Positions 25,983-34,951 of a stretch of DNA of 64,000 nucleotides are shown here, piece by piece. Under the pieces are notes generated by a model that was not told the origin of the DNA, searched no databases, and saw nothing but the letters and a program-made list of their open reading frames with translations. Made by a program: the position numbers and the translations under genes. The DNA comes from Variovorax paradoxus (lineage in GTDB: Bacteria > Pseudomonadota > Gammaproteobacteria > Burkholderiales > Burkholderiaceae_C), in contig NZ_JAUSXL010000002.1 of the NCBI RefSeq assembly GCF_030815975.1, positions 4,514,501 to 4,578,500 of the forward strand, read 5' to 3'. Numbering within the stretch: position 1 is the stretch's first letter; every line of letters starts with the position of its first letter.

Positions 25983-27308
25983 CTATTGGTTTTGCAGCGC
26001 TTGTTCCGCTTGCAGCGCGACCGCGAGAACGGCGTCGTCGTGCAGCGCGGCGTGCCACAGCATCAGGCCCGCCGGCAGTTCGCCGCCGGCATGGCAGGGC
26101 AGCGAGATGGCGCAGCCGTCGAGCATGTTGACGATCGACGGATTGCGCAGCAGCAGTGCATTGACGCGGAAGAATTCATCGTCGCGCTCGGCGCCTGGTG
26201 CAACGCTTGCAATGGCGGGCGCAGCGATCGGCACCGTGGGCGACAGCACCGCGTCGAAGGGCGACAGCGCTGCTTCGACGCGGGCGATCCAGGCGTGGCG
26301 GGCATGCACGAGATCGATGTATTCGTGCGCCTTCATGGCCGCGCCCCGGAGGATGCGCTGGGCCACGCGCGGGTCGTAGCCGGCGCCGCTGCGCTCGAGC
26401 AGCAGCCGGTGCCAGGCATAGGATTCGGCCGCCGAGAAACCGCCCGTGGCGTTGATGGCCTGCAGGTCGGTCAGTTCCGGCAGCTGGATCTCGTCGATCC
26501 GGGCACCCGCCTCGCGCAGTGTTCGCAGCGCATTTTCGAAGGCGCGGGCCACCGCGGGCTCGATGCCGTCGAAGAACACGTTCTTCACGACGGCAAGCCG
26601 GTACGCCCCCAGGGAGGCCGCGCCGGCGGTCACGCGGCGTGCCGCGAGGATTTCGTGCGCGGTGATCGCGTCGCGGACCGAGCGCGTCATGGCGCAGACC
26701 GTGTCGAGCGTGGTCGACAGCGGCAGCGCGCCTTCGGTCGGCACCAGCCGCGCGGTGCTCTTGAAACCCACAATGCCGTTCAGCGCCGCGGGAATGCGGA
26801 TCGAGCCGCCTGTGTCGGAGCCCAGGCCGATGAATGCCGCCCCGGTGGCGACCGAGACGGCTGCGCCGGAGGACGAGCCTCCCGGGATGCGCGGCGTGGC
26901 CGTGTCGCCCGCGTTGGCCGGCGTGCCATGGTGCGGGTTCACTCCCACGCCGGAGAACGCGAACTCCGTCATGTTGGTGCGGCCCGTCAGCACGCCGCCC
27001 GCGGCGCGCAGCCGCGCCACGGCGACGGCATCGGCCCTGGCGGCCGGCGCATGCGAGAGCACCACGGAGCCGGCCGGGGTTGGCTGCCCCTCGATGTCGA
27101 ACAGGTCCTTGGCGGTGAAGGCAAGCCCGGCGAGCCTGCCTTGCGGCGCTGATGGGGTGAGCTGCTGGCGGGCTTCGTCGAACAGCGTGCGGGTGAAGAC
27201 GTGGCGGCAGGCCGCCGACTGGGAAATGCCGATGGCGCGCTCCAATTCGGTGCGTGCATCGGTGCCACCTGCCAGAAGATTCAGACGGGTGGCGTGGAGG
27301 TCGTTCAT
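25983..27308 (-). CDS. Amidase signature family protein
   Basis: A 441-residue amidase with the Ser-cisSer-Lys catalytic triad visible. Lys lies in FTAKDLFDIEG near residue 70, the cis-Ser is in PGGSSSGAAVSVATG near residue 147, and the nucleophile Ser lies in GSDTGGSIRIPAALNGIVGF near residue 170. Members hydrolyse amides ranging from allophanate to Glu-tRNA-amide. It is not GatA, since gatC/gatB are absent. The substrate is unknown. It heads the amidase-dadA-nnr group on the minus strand and is divergent from rpsB. Confidence 0.87.
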   Translation of the reverse strand: MNDLHATRLNLLAGGTDARTELERAIGISQSAACRHVFTRTLFDEARQQLTPSAPQGRLAGLAFTAKDLFDIEGQPTPAGSVVLSHAPAARADAVAVARLRAAGGVLTGRTNMTEFAFSGVGVNPHHGTPANAGDTATPRIPGGSSSGAAVSVATGAAFIGLGSDTGGSIRIPAALNGIVGFKSTARLVPTEGALPLSTTLDTVCAMTRSVRDAITAHEILAARRVTAGAASLGAYRLAVVKNVFFDGIEPAVARAFENALRTLREAGARIDEIQLPELTDLQAINATGGFSAAESYAWHRLLLERSGAGYDPRVAQRILRGAAMKAHEYIDLVHARHAWIARVEAALSPFDAVLSPTVPIAAPAIASVAPGAERDDEFFRVNALLLRNPSIVNMLDGCAISLPCHAGGELPAGLMLWHAALHDDAVLAVALQAEQALQNQ

Positions 27309-27380
27309 GGATGGGCTGCGAGGGCGCGGACGGCTCGGTTCCGGGGTGGTGCAAGGAGAAAAGGCTCAAGAGGGCCGTGC

Positions 27381-27531
27381 TATACTCTTTGGGTTTCGCT
27401 GAACATGCAACGGCTCTCGTCGCACCCAGCCAAACACATCCGCAAACCGGCCCAATCAAGGTGTTGCGATCCCCTTCGAAAGGGGCGCAAAACGGGCTGG
27501 ATTTTAGACCCAACCTTTGGAGTAATTTTCA
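27381..27531 (+). promoter_or_regulatory. rpsB promoter (-10) and long structured leader
   Basis: TATACT at 27381-27386, preceded by TG one base away, is an extended -10. The -35 is weak. A start near 27393 gives an mRNA leader of about 140 nt before rpsB. It contains a CCCCTT/AAGGGG hairpin around 27472-27486. Leaders of rpsB control S2 synthesis in some bacteria. That role is inference here. Confidence 0.5.
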
Positions 27532-28287
27532 ATGTCCACCACCATGCGCGAAATGCTGGAAGCCGGTGTCCACTTCGGACACCAAACCCGCTTCTGGAAC
27601 CCCAAGATGGCTCCGTACATCTTCGGCCATCGCAACAAGATTCACATCATCAACCTGGAAAAGTCGCTCCCGATGTTCCAGGACGCGATGAAGTACGCCA
27701 AGCAGCTCACTGCCAACCGCGGCACGATCCTGATGGTCGGCACCAAGCGCCAGGCCCGTGAAATCGTGGCCGCCGAAGCCCGCCGCGCCGGCGTGCCTTT
27801 CGTCGACACCCGCTGGCTCGGCGGCATGCTGACCAACTTCAAGACCGTCAAGACCTCGATCAAGCGCCTGAAGGACATGAAGGCCCAGCAGGAAGCCGGC
27901 CTCGACAGCCTGAGCAAGAAGGAGCAGCTCACCTTCTCGCGCGAAATCGCGAAGCTCGAAAAGGACATCGGCGGCATCCAGGACATGGCTGCGCTGCCCG
28001 ACGCCATCTTCGTGATCGACGTGGGCTTCCACAAGATCGCCGTGGCCGAAGCCAAGAAGCTCGGTATTCCGCTGATCGGCGTGGTCGACTCCAACCACTC
28101 GCCCGAAGGCATCGACTACGTGATCCCGGGCAACGACGACTCGTCGAAGGCCGTCATGCTGTACGCACGCGGCATCGCCGACGCGATCATCGAAGGCCGC
28201 AACAGCGCCACCGGTGATGTGGTCAAGGCCATCGCCGAAGGCAGCGGCGACGAATTCGTCGAAGTCGAAGAGGGCGCCTCGGCCTGA
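27532..28287 (+). CDS. rpsB: 30S ribosomal protein S2
   Basis: A 251-residue S2 protein. It begins [20 protein letters not shown], the universal S2 N-terminus, has [13 protein letters not shown] in the middle, and [19 protein letters not shown] near the C-terminal third. The C-terminus is acidic. GGAG lies ten bases upstream. It is the first gene of the rpsB-tsf pair, separated from tsf by an intrinsic terminator that probably lowers downstream transcription. Confidence 0.98.
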   Translation: MSTTMREMLEAGVHFGHQTRFWNPKMAPYIFGHRNKIHIINLEKSLPMFQDAMKYAKQLTANRGTILMVGTKRQAREIVAAEARRAGVPFVDTRWLGGMLTNFKTVKTSIKRLKDMKAQQEAGLDSLSKKEQLTFSREIAKLEKDIGGIQDMAALPDAIFVIDVGFHKIAVAEAKKLGIPLIGVVDSNHSPEGIDYVIPGNDDSSKAVMLYARGIADAIIEGRNSATGDVVKAIAEGSGDEFVEVEEGASA

Positions 28288-28311
28288 TCGAGTGCTCTCA
28301 CGCGCCTGAAG

Positions 28312-28338
28312 AAGGGGCTTTGGTGCCCCTTTTTTTTA
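28312..28338 (+). terminator. Intrinsic terminator/attenuator between rpsB and tsf
   Basis: AAGGGGC at 28312-28318 pairs with GCCCCTT at 28325-28331 and is followed by a run of T residues. It lies 24 bases after rpsB and 30 before tsf, so partial termination is expected. Confidence 0.85.
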
Positions 28339-28368
28339 ATCTGATTTTTTGGACACGGAGATAGAACA

Positions 28369-29292
28369 ATGGCTGCAATCACCGCAAGCATGGTCGGCGA
28401 ACTGCGCGCAAAGACCGACGCGCCGATGATGGAATGCAAGAAGGCCCTGACCGAGGCCGACGGCAACATGGAAAAGGCCGAAGAGCTGCTGCGCATCAAG
28501 CTCGGCAACAAGGCCGGCAAGGCATCGGGCCGCATCACCGCCGAAGGCGTGGTCACGGCGTTTGTCGAAGGCTCGGCCGGCGGCATGATCGAGATCAACT
28601 GCGAAACCGACTTCGTCACCAAGAACGACAGCTTCCTGGCCCTGGCCAACGCTGCCGCCATGCTGGTCGCCAAGCACAACCCCGCCGACATCGCTGCGCT
28701 GGGCGCGCTGCCCTACGAGCAGGACGGCTTCGGCCCCACGCTCGAGGACGTGCGCAAGGGCCTGATCGGCAAGATCGGCGAGAACATGAGCTTCCGCCGC
28801 TTCAAGCACTTTGCCGGCAACGGCAAGCTGGCTTCGTACCTGCACGGCACGCGCATCGGCGTGATGGTCGAGTTCGAGGGTGACGACACTTCGGCCAAGG
28901 ACGTCGCGATGCACATCGCCGCCATGAAGCCGGTCGCCATCTCGGCCGCCGACGTGCCCGCCGACCTGATCGAAAAAGAGCGCGCCGTGGCCGCTGGCAA
29001 GGCCGAGGAAGACCGCAAGACGGCCGAAGCCGAAGGCAAGAAGACGCAGCCTGCCGACATCGTTGCCAAGCGCATCGAAGGCGGCGTGCAGAAGTACCTC
29101 AAGGAGGTCTCGCTGCACAACCAGCCGTTCGTGAAGAACGACAAGCAGACCGTCGAGCAGATGCTCAAGGCCGCCGACACCAGCATCAAGGGCTTCACCC
29201 TGTACGTGGTCGGCGAAGGCATCGAAAAGAAGATCGACGACTTCGCCGCCGAAGTTGCAGCCCAGGTGGCTGCCGCCAAGGCCGCCGTGTAA
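28369..29292 (+). CDS. tsf: Elongation factor Ts
   Basis: EF-Ts is the nucleotide-exchange factor of EF-Tu. The 307-residue protein has the N-terminal UBA-like domain ([19 protein letters not shown]) and the signature [14 protein letters not shown] near residue 82. A longer insertion of coiled-coil type ([16 protein letters not shown]) precedes the C-terminal region. CGGAG is nine bases upstream of the ATG. Length is normal for betaproteobacteria. It starts a long same-strand run that continues through pyrH and frr. Confidence 0.97.
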   Translation: MAAITASMVGELRAKTDAPMMECKKALTEADGNMEKAEELLRIKLGNKAGKASGRITAEGVVTAFVEGSAGGMIEINCETDFVTKNDSFLALANAAAMLVAKHNPADIAALGALPYEQDGFGPTLEDVRKGLIGKIGENMSFRRFKHFAGNGKLASYLHGTRIGVMVEFEGDDTSAKDVAMHIAAMKPVAISAADVPADLIEKERAVAAGKAEEDRKTAEAEGKKTQPADIVAKRIEGGVQKYLKEVSLHNQPFVKNDKQTVEQMLKAADTSIKGFTLYVVGEGIEKKIDDFAAEVAAQVAAAKAAV

Positions 29293-29394
29293 AAACTGTT
29301 ACGCCCCAAAGCGACGGCGCGCGCGTGTGTGCCGCCGCTTTTTCACCGCCTCGTTCTACACTCGCCCCCGCCAACCCAAGTAAGGAAATTGCCC

Positions 29395-30117
29395 ATGTCT
29401 GATCCCCGCCCAGCCCACAAGCGAATCTTGTTGAAGCTGTCGGGGGAGGCGTTGATGGGAGACGATGCCTTTGGTATTAATCGTGCGACCATCGTTCGCA
29501 TGGTCGAAGAGGTGGCGGAAGTGGTGAACATGGGCGTGGAAGTCGCCGTGGTGATCGGCGGCGGCAACATCTTCCGCGGCGTCGCGGGAGGCTCGGTCGG
29601 CATGGACCGCGCCACGGCCGACTACATGGGCATGCTGGCCACCGTCATGAACTCGCTGGCCTTGGCCGACGCCATGAACAAGCAGGGGCTGATCGCGCGC
29701 GTCATGTCTGCCATCGCCATCGAGCAGGTGGTCGAGCCCTACGTGCGGCCCAAGGCGCTGCAGTACCTCGAAGAAGGCAAGGTCGTGGTGTTTGCCGCGG
29801 GCACGGGCAATCCGTTCTTCACCACCGACACGGCCGCCGCGCTGCGCGGGGCCGAGATCGGCGCCGAGCTGGTGCTCAAGGCCACCAAGGTCGACGGCGT
29901 CTATTCGGCCGATCCGAAGACCCATCCCGATGCAACGCGCTATTCGTCGCTCACTTTCGACGAGGCGATTGCCAAGAATCTCGGCATCATGGACGCCACG
30001 GCCTTTGCGCTGTGCCGCGACCAGAAGCTGCCGATCAAGGTGTTCTCGATCTTCAAGAACGGCGCGCTCAAGCGCGTCGTCATGGGCGAGGACGAAGGCA
30101 CGCTGGTGCATGCCTGA
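29395..30117 (+). CDS. pyrH: Uridylate kinase (UMP kinase)
   Basis: PyrH phosphorylates UMP to UDP and belongs to the amino-acid-kinase superfamily, unlike eukaryotic UMP kinases. The 240-residue protein has KLSGEALMG near residue 14, [10 protein letters not shown] near residue 52 and [19 protein letters not shown] near residue 135. The ATG at 29395 has AAGGAA nine bases upstream. An earlier in-frame ATG at 29329 has no site and extends into non-conserved sequence. The gene sits in the conserved tsf-pyrH-frr order, 13 bases before frr. Confidence 0.97.
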   Translation: MSDPRPAHKRILLKLSGEALMGDDAFGINRATIVRMVEEVAEVVNMGVEVAVVIGGGNIFRGVAGGSVGMDRATADYMGMLATVMNSLALADAMNKQGLIARVMSAIAIEQVVEPYVRPKALQYLEEGKVVVFAAGTGNPFFTTDTAAALRGAEIGAELVLKATKVDGVYSADPKTHPDATRYSSLTFDEAIAKNLGIMDATAFALCRDQKLPIKVFSIFKNGALKRVVMGEDEGTLVHA

Positions 30118-30130
30118 GGAGTAATTTGAG

Positions 30131-30700
30131 ATGACGACCCCCACCATTGCAGAAATCCGCAGCGCGACCGACGCGAAGATGAACCAGTCGCTCGCTGCGT
30201 TCCAGAACAACCTCACCAAGATCCGTACCGGCCGGGCCAACTCCGCGCTGCTCGACTCGATCCACGTGGACTACTACGGCTCGCAGGTTCCGCTGAGCCA
30301 GGTGGCCAACGTGTCGGTGCTCGACTCGCGCACGATCAGCGTTCAGCCCTGGGAGAAGGGCATGGGCGCCAAGATCGAGAAGGCCATCCGCGAAAGCGAC
30401 CTGGGGCTGAATCCGGCATCGATGGGCGACCTGATCCGCGTGCCGCTTCCCGCGATGAGCGAGGAGCGCCGCAAGGAAATGACCAAGCTGGTCCGCAACG
30501 AAGGCGAAACCGCCAAGATCGCCACGCGCAGCCTGCGCCGCGATGCGAACGAGTCGGTCAAGAAGCTGGTCAAGGAAAAGCTCGCCTCCGAGGACGACCA
30601 GAAGCGCGCCGAAGCCGAAATCCAGAAGGTCACGGACCGCCATATCGCGGAAATCGATCGCCTGGTCGCGGCCAAGGAAGCGGAGATCATGGCCGTTTGA
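30131..30700 (+). CDS. frr: Ribosome recycling factor
   Basis: With EF-G this factor splits post-termination ribosomes. The 189-residue protein shows the family blocks [20 protein letters not shown] near residue 31 and [19 protein letters not shown] near residue 79. [20 protein letters not shown] then leads into the long C-terminal helix. GAGGAG lies nine bases before the ATG. It follows pyrH closely and precedes uppS with eight bases between stop and start. Confidence 0.98.
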   Translation: MTTPTIAEIRSATDAKMNQSLAAFQNNLTKIRTGRANSALLDSIHVDYYGSQVPLSQVANVSVLDSRTISVQPWEKGMGAKIEKAIRESDLGLNPASMGDLIRVPLPAMSEERRKEMTKLVRNEGETAKIATRSLRRDANESVKKLVKEKLASEDDQKRAEAEIQKVTDRHIAEIDRLVAAKEAEIMAV

Positions 30701-30708
30701 GGCTGCGC

Positions 30709-31452
30709 ATGGCCTCTTCTTCGCTGCAGATTCCCCACCACATTGCCATCGTCATGGATGGCAACGGACGCTGGGCCACGCGGCGATTCCTGCCTCGCGT
30801 GGCGGGACACAAGCAGGGCGTCGAGTCGCTCAGGCGCTGCGTCAAGGCGTGTGTCGATCGCGGCGTGGGCATTCTCACGGTCTTCGCGTTTTCGTCGGAG
30901 AACTGGAACCGTCCGCCCGAAGAGGTTTCGGGGCTGATGGAAATCATGGTGGGCGCACTCGCACGCGAGGTGCCCAAGCTGAGCCGTGACGGGGTGCAGC
31001 TGCATTTCGTCGGCGAGCGCGCAGGCCTCTCCAAGAAAATGGTGCAAGGCCTGGTCGACGCCGAGACCGCCACCGCACAGAACACCAAGCTGATCCTGAA
31101 CGTCTGCTTCAACTACGGCGGCCGGTGGGACATTGCCCGCGCCGCGGCCAAGCTGGCCGAGCAGGGCGAGGCGCTCACCGAAGCGAATCTCGACCGCGCC
31201 ATGGCCCTGGCGCACGTGCCCGACCCCGACCTTCTCATTCGCACCGGTGGCGAGCAGCGCCTGTCGAACTTCCTGCTGTGGCAGAGCGCGTATGCGGAAC
31301 TCTTCTTCAGCGACAAGCTTTGGCCCGAGTTCGACCAGGCCGAGCTGGATGCGGGAATCGCCGCGTTTCAGGCGCGCGAGCGCCGTTTCGGCAAGACCTC
31401 CGCGCAGATCACCGCCGGCAGCGGCTCCGCACCCGATCGCCAGTTGGCCTGA
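30709..31452 (+). CDS. uppS: Undecaprenyl diphosphate synthase (cis-prenyltransferase)
   Basis: UppS builds the C55 carrier lipid used for peptidoglycan and O-antigen assembly. The 247-residue protein has the active-site Asp motif IVMDGNGRWA near residue 15. GHKQGVESL, AFSSENWNRP near residue 64, and the C-terminal LIRTGGEQRLSNFLLWQSAY also match. The ATG at 30709 has GAGG seven bases upstream. A TTG at 30697 overlapping frr is less likely. Its isoprenoid substrates come from the MEP pathway, whose dxr gene lies two genes downstream. Confidence 0.97.
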   Translation: MASSSLQIPHHIAIVMDGNGRWATRRFLPRVAGHKQGVESLRRCVKACVDRGVGILTVFAFSSENWNRPPEEVSGLMEIMVGALAREVPKLSRDGVQLHFVGERAGLSKKMVQGLVDAETATAQNTKLILNVCFNYGGRWDIARAAAKLAEQGEALTEANLDRAMALAHVPDPDLLIRTGGEQRLSNFLLWQSAYAELFFSDKLWPEFDQAELDAGIAAFQARERRFGKTSAQITAGSGSAPDRQLA

Positions 31453-31488
31453 GGGCCTCACGGCCCGACCCTCCAGCCGCCCAGCCGC

Positions 31489-32334
31489 ATGCTCAAACAA
31501 CGCATCCTCACGGCCATCGTCCTGTTGGCGATCCTGCTCCCGGCGCTCTTCTACCCCTCCCACGTTCCCTTTGCCTGCGTGATGCTGGTGTTGATCGGCG
31601 CAGGGGCATGGGAGTGGGGCCGCCTCAACGGCTATGGCCAGCGGCTGTCGGTCTTCCTCGGCCTGGAGACGGTGGCGCTGTGCGCGCTTTCGTGGTGGCT
31701 CGGCCTGCTTGATCGGTCGCTGCTGCTCATGTGGCTGCTGGCCAGTGCGGCCTGGGTGCTCGGCGGAGCCGCGCTGCTGCGCGTGGCCGTGCCGGGCTGG
31801 CCCCGCATTCCACGCGGGCTGCGGCTGGTCGGCGGGCTGCTGGTGCTCTGGGTGGCGTGGCTAGCGGCCGTACAGGCACGCATGGTCGGCATCAACTTCC
31901 TGCTCTCGATTCTCGTGCTGGTCTGGGTGGCGGACGTTTTCGCCTATTTCTCGGGCCGCGCCTTCGGCCTCAAGTTCACGCGCGGCAAGCTCGCGCCCGC
32001 CATCAGCCCCGGCAAGAGCTGGGAAGGCGTGTGGGGTGGCATGGCGGGCGTGGTGGTGCTGGCCTTTGCCTGGGTGTGGGCCGACAGGGCTGCCGGCGCG
32101 ACGGTGGCAAGCCTCTACACCCGGCTGCACGAGCGCGGCTGGTGGCTGCTGCTTGTGGGTGTGGTGTTTCTCGCCGCGATGAGCGTGGTTGGCGACCTGG
32201 TCGAATCGCTGATCAAGCGCAGCGCCGGCGCCAAGGACAGCAGCAGCCTGCTGCCGGGCCATGGGGGCGTGCTCGACCGCGTGGATGCCCTCTTGCCGGC
32301 ACTTCCCATTGCAATGATGCTGGCCTTCTTGTGA
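31489..32334 (+). CDS. cdsA: Phosphatidate cytidylyltransferase
   Basis: CdsA makes CDP-diacylglycerol, the precursor of all bacterial phospholipids, in the inner membrane. The 281-residue protein has about seven to eight hydrophobic segments and the C-terminal signature SVVGDLVESLIKRSAGAKDS followed by SLLPGHGGVLDRVD. The first helix starts immediately after MLKQR. The stop overlaps the dxr start (GTGA), consistent with coupling. Confidence 0.95.
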   Translation: MLKQRILTAIVLLAILLPALFYPSHVPFACVMLVLIGAGAWEWGRLNGYGQRLSVFLGLETVALCALSWWLGLLDRSLLLMWLLASAAWVLGGAALLRVAVPGWPRIPRGLRLVGGLLVLWVAWLAAVQARMVGINFLLSILVLVWVADVFAYFSGRAFGLKFTRGKLAPAISPGKSWEGVWGGMAGVVVLAFAWVWADRAAGATVASLYTRLHERGWWLLLVGVVFLAAMSVVGDLVESLIKRSAGAKDSSSLLPGHGGVLDRVDALLPALPIAMMLAFL

Positions 32335-33518
32335 ACACACCCAAACAACGCATCACGGTGCTGGGATCGACCGGATCGGTCGGCGTCAGCACGCTCGATG
32401 TCATTTCGCGGCACCCGGAGCGCTTCGAGGTCTTCGCGCTTTCCGCATCGACCAAGGTCGATGAAATGCTGGCGCAATGCGCGCGGTTTTCGCCGCGCTA
32501 TGCGGTCATGGCGAGCGCGCCGCATGCGGCGCTGCTGGCGGAAAAGATTGAGCAGAACAATCTCGGCACCAAGGTATTGAGTGGTGACGATGCTATCGAA
32601 AGAATAGCGTCCCACGAAGAGGTCGACGCCGTCATGGCCGCCATCGTCGGTGCGGCGGGCCTGGGGCCCTGCCTGGCTGCGGCGCGTGCCGGCAAGCGGC
32701 TCCTGCTGGCCAACAAGGAGGCGCTGGTGGTCGGCGGCGAGTTGTTCATGCGCACCGTGCGCGAGGGCGGTGCCACGCTGCTGCCGATCGACAGCGAGCA
32801 TTCGGCCATTTTCCAGTCGCTGCCGGAAGACCCGTCGACCTGGCCGCGGCGCATCGACAAGATCATTCTCACGGCATCGGGCGGCCCGTTCCGCACGCGC
32901 GCGCCCGGCACACTGGGCACGGTCACGCCCGAGCAGGCCTGCGCGCATCCGAACTGGGTCATGGGCCGCAAGATCTCGGTCGACTCCGCCACCATGATGA
33001 ACAAGGCGCTCGAGGTGATCGAGGCGCGCCATCTGTTCGGCGTCCTGCCCGAACAGATCGAGGTGGTCATCCATCCCCAGAGCGTGGTGCATTCGATGGT
33101 CCAGTTCACCGATGCATCGGTCATTGCCCAGCTCGGAACGCCCGACATGCGGGTGCCGATTGCCGTCGGCCTGGCCTGGCCCGAGCGCATCGAGAGCGGC
33201 GCCGCGCGCCTCGACTTCCGCCAGATGGCGTCGCTGAGCTTCGATGCGCCCGACGCGGCGCTGTTCCCGGGACTGGGCCTGGCCTGGCATGCGCTGCGTG
33301 CGGCGCCCGGAACCACGGCGGTCCTCAATGCTGCCAACGAAGTCGCGGTCGAGGCCTTTCTTGATCGGCGACTGCGCTTCGACCGCATTCATGCGGTCAA
33401 CATGGAAACTTTGGAAGCTGTCAGTCCCTCCAAGCCCACATCGCTGGCCGACCTGCTGGCGCTCGACGCCAGTGCCCGGGCGGCCGCCAATGCCGCGGCC
33501 CTGCGCTTCGCGGCCTGA
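32331..33518 (+). CDS. dxr: 1-deoxy-D-xylulose 5-phosphate reductoisomerase
   Basis: Dxr converts DXP to MEP, the committed step of the pathway in which IspD and IspF also work. The 395-residue protein has the NADPH loop LGSTGSVGVSTLDV near residue 11. LLANKEALVVGG and PIDSEHSAIFQ provide the metal and substrate residues, and KISVDSATMMNKALEVIEA follows. The start is GTG at 32331 overlapping the cdsA stop. A small AT-rich GCTAT/ATAGC hairpin at 32594-32610 interrupts otherwise GC-rich codons. Confidence 0.96.
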   Translation: MNTPKQRITVLGSTGSVGVSTLDVISRHPERFEVFALSASTKVDEMLAQCARFSPRYAVMASAPHAALLAEKIEQNNLGTKVLSGDDAIERIASHEEVDAVMAAIVGAAGLGPCLAAARAGKRLLLANKEALVVGGELFMRTVREGGATLLPIDSEHSAIFQSLPEDPSTWPRRIDKIILTASGGPFRTRAPGTLGTVTPEQACAHPNWVMGRKISVDSATMMNKALEVIEARHLFGVLPEQIEVVIHPQSVVHSMVQFTDASVIAQLGTPDMRVPIAVGLAWPERIESGAARLDFRQMASLSFDAPDAALFPGLGLAWHALRAAPGTTAVLNAANEVAVEAFLDRRLRFDRIHAVNMETLEAVSPSKPTSLADLLALDASARAAANAAALRFAA

Positions 33519-33542
33519 CACTCCCGCCAACAGAGGATCCGG

Positions 33543-34913
33543 ATGCTCACCGTTATTGCTTTCGTGGTTGCACTCGGCGTCCTGATTGCCGTGCACGAAT
33601 ACGGCCACTACCGCGTCGCCGTCGCTTGCGGGGTCAAAGTGCTGCGGTTCTCGGTCGGCTTCGGCAAGACGCTGTACCGCTGGCAGCCCAGGCGCCAGCA
33701 CCCGGGCCAGGAAACCGAGTTCGTCATTGGCGCGTTTCCCTTCGGCGGCTACGTCAAGATGCTTGACGAGCGCGAGGGGCCGGTGGCGCCGGAAGATCGG
33801 CACCGCGCCTTCAACACGCAGCCGCTGCGGTCTCGCGCGGCCATCGTCGCTGCCGGACCCATTGCCAACCTGCTGCTTGCCGTGGTGCTCTACACGGCCG
33901 TCAACTGGATCGGGGTCGAGGAGCCCGTCGCCAAGCTGGCGCGTCCGGTGGCGGCGTCGCTCGCGGAAGCGGCGGGGCTGCGCGGCGGCGAGCACATCAC
34001 GCGCGCCGGCTTCGAGGGCGACCTGGAGCCCGTGCAGTCGTTCGAGGACCTTCGCTGGCGAATGACGCGCGGCGCGCTCGATGGCCGGGACCTGACGCTC
34101 GAAGTGGCGGGCGAGGGTGGCCGGCCCGGCCGGCAGGTCGTGCTGCCGCTGAGCCTCATGGAGGCCAAGGACGCCGACCCGCAGATGTTTCGCAAGATCG
34201 GCGTGATCGCACCGCTGACGCGGCCCGAGATCGGCCAGGTGATGGCCGGCAGCGCGGCAGAGCGCTCGGGCCTTCGCAGCGGCGACGTGGTCCGCAGCGT
34301 CGGCAATGCGCCCATCTTCGATGGCCAGCAGCTGCGCGAGGTGATCCGGACCTCGATCGATGGCGACCAGCCGCGCCAGCAGACCTGGCAGGTGCAGCGC
34401 GGCAGCCAATTGATCGAACTCGAAGTCAGGCCCGAACTGCGCGAGGAGGGCGCCGTGAAGGTCGGCCGCATCGGCGCCTATGTCGGTGCGCCGCCCGAAA
34501 TGGTGATGGTGCGGCAAGGCCCCGTCGACGGCGTCTGGCGCGGCATCGTGCGCACCTGGGAGGTGTCGGCGCTGACCGTCCGCATGATGGGCAAGATGGT
34601 GATCGGCGAAGCCTCGCTCAAGAATCTGAGCGGGCCGCTCACGATTGCAGACTATGCGGGCAAGTCCGCGAGCCTCGGGCTGACCCAGTACCTCGTGTTC
34701 CTTGCACTGATCAGCGTGAGCCTTGGCGTGCTCAATCTCATGCCGCTGCCGGTCCTCGATGGAGGACACCTGATGTATTATCTTTGGGAGGGCCTGACCG
34801 GCAAGCGCGTCTCTGACGCCTGGATGGAACGGCTTCAGCGCGGCGGTGTCGCTTTGCTGCTGGTCATGATGTCGGTTGCACTCTTCAACGACGTCACGCG
34901 GCTCTTTGGTTAA
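33543..34913 (+). CDS. rseP: RIP metalloprotease RseP (site-2 protease)
   Basis: This inner-membrane zinc protease cleaves anti-sigma factors such as RseA and cleans up signal peptides. The 456-residue protein has the zinc motif HEYGH at residues 18-22 in the first transmembrane helix. Two central PDZ-like regions follow (the second around AAERSGLRSGDVVRSVGNAP). The second active-site motif PLPVLDGGH lies near residue 404. Length and order match E. coli RseP. It precedes bamA by 38 bases, the usual arrangement. Confidence 0.96.
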   Translation: MLTVIAFVVALGVLIAVHEYGHYRVAVACGVKVLRFSVGFGKTLYRWQPRRQHPGQETEFVIGAFPFGGYVKMLDEREGPVAPEDRHRAFNTQPLRSRAAIVAAGPIANLLLAVVLYTAVNWIGVEEPVAKLARPVAASLAEAAGLRGGEHITRAGFEGDLEPVQSFEDLRWRMTRGALDGRDLTLEVAGEGGRPGRQVVLPLSLMEAKDADPQMFRKIGVIAPLTRPEIGQVMAGSAAERSGLRSGDVVRSVGNAPIFDGQQLREVIRTSIDGDQPRQQTWQVQRGSQLIELEVRPELREEGAVKVGRIGAYVGAPPEMVMVRQGPVDGVWRGIVRTWEVSALTVRMMGKMVIGEASLKNLSGPLTIADYAGKSASLGLTQYLVFLALISVSLGVLNLMPLPVLDGGHLMYYLWEGLTGKRVSDAWMERLQRGGVALLLVMMSVALFNDVTRLFG

Positions 34914-34951
34914 CTTTCTGCCGGCCCTTTCCGCGCCGGCCCATTTCACAG

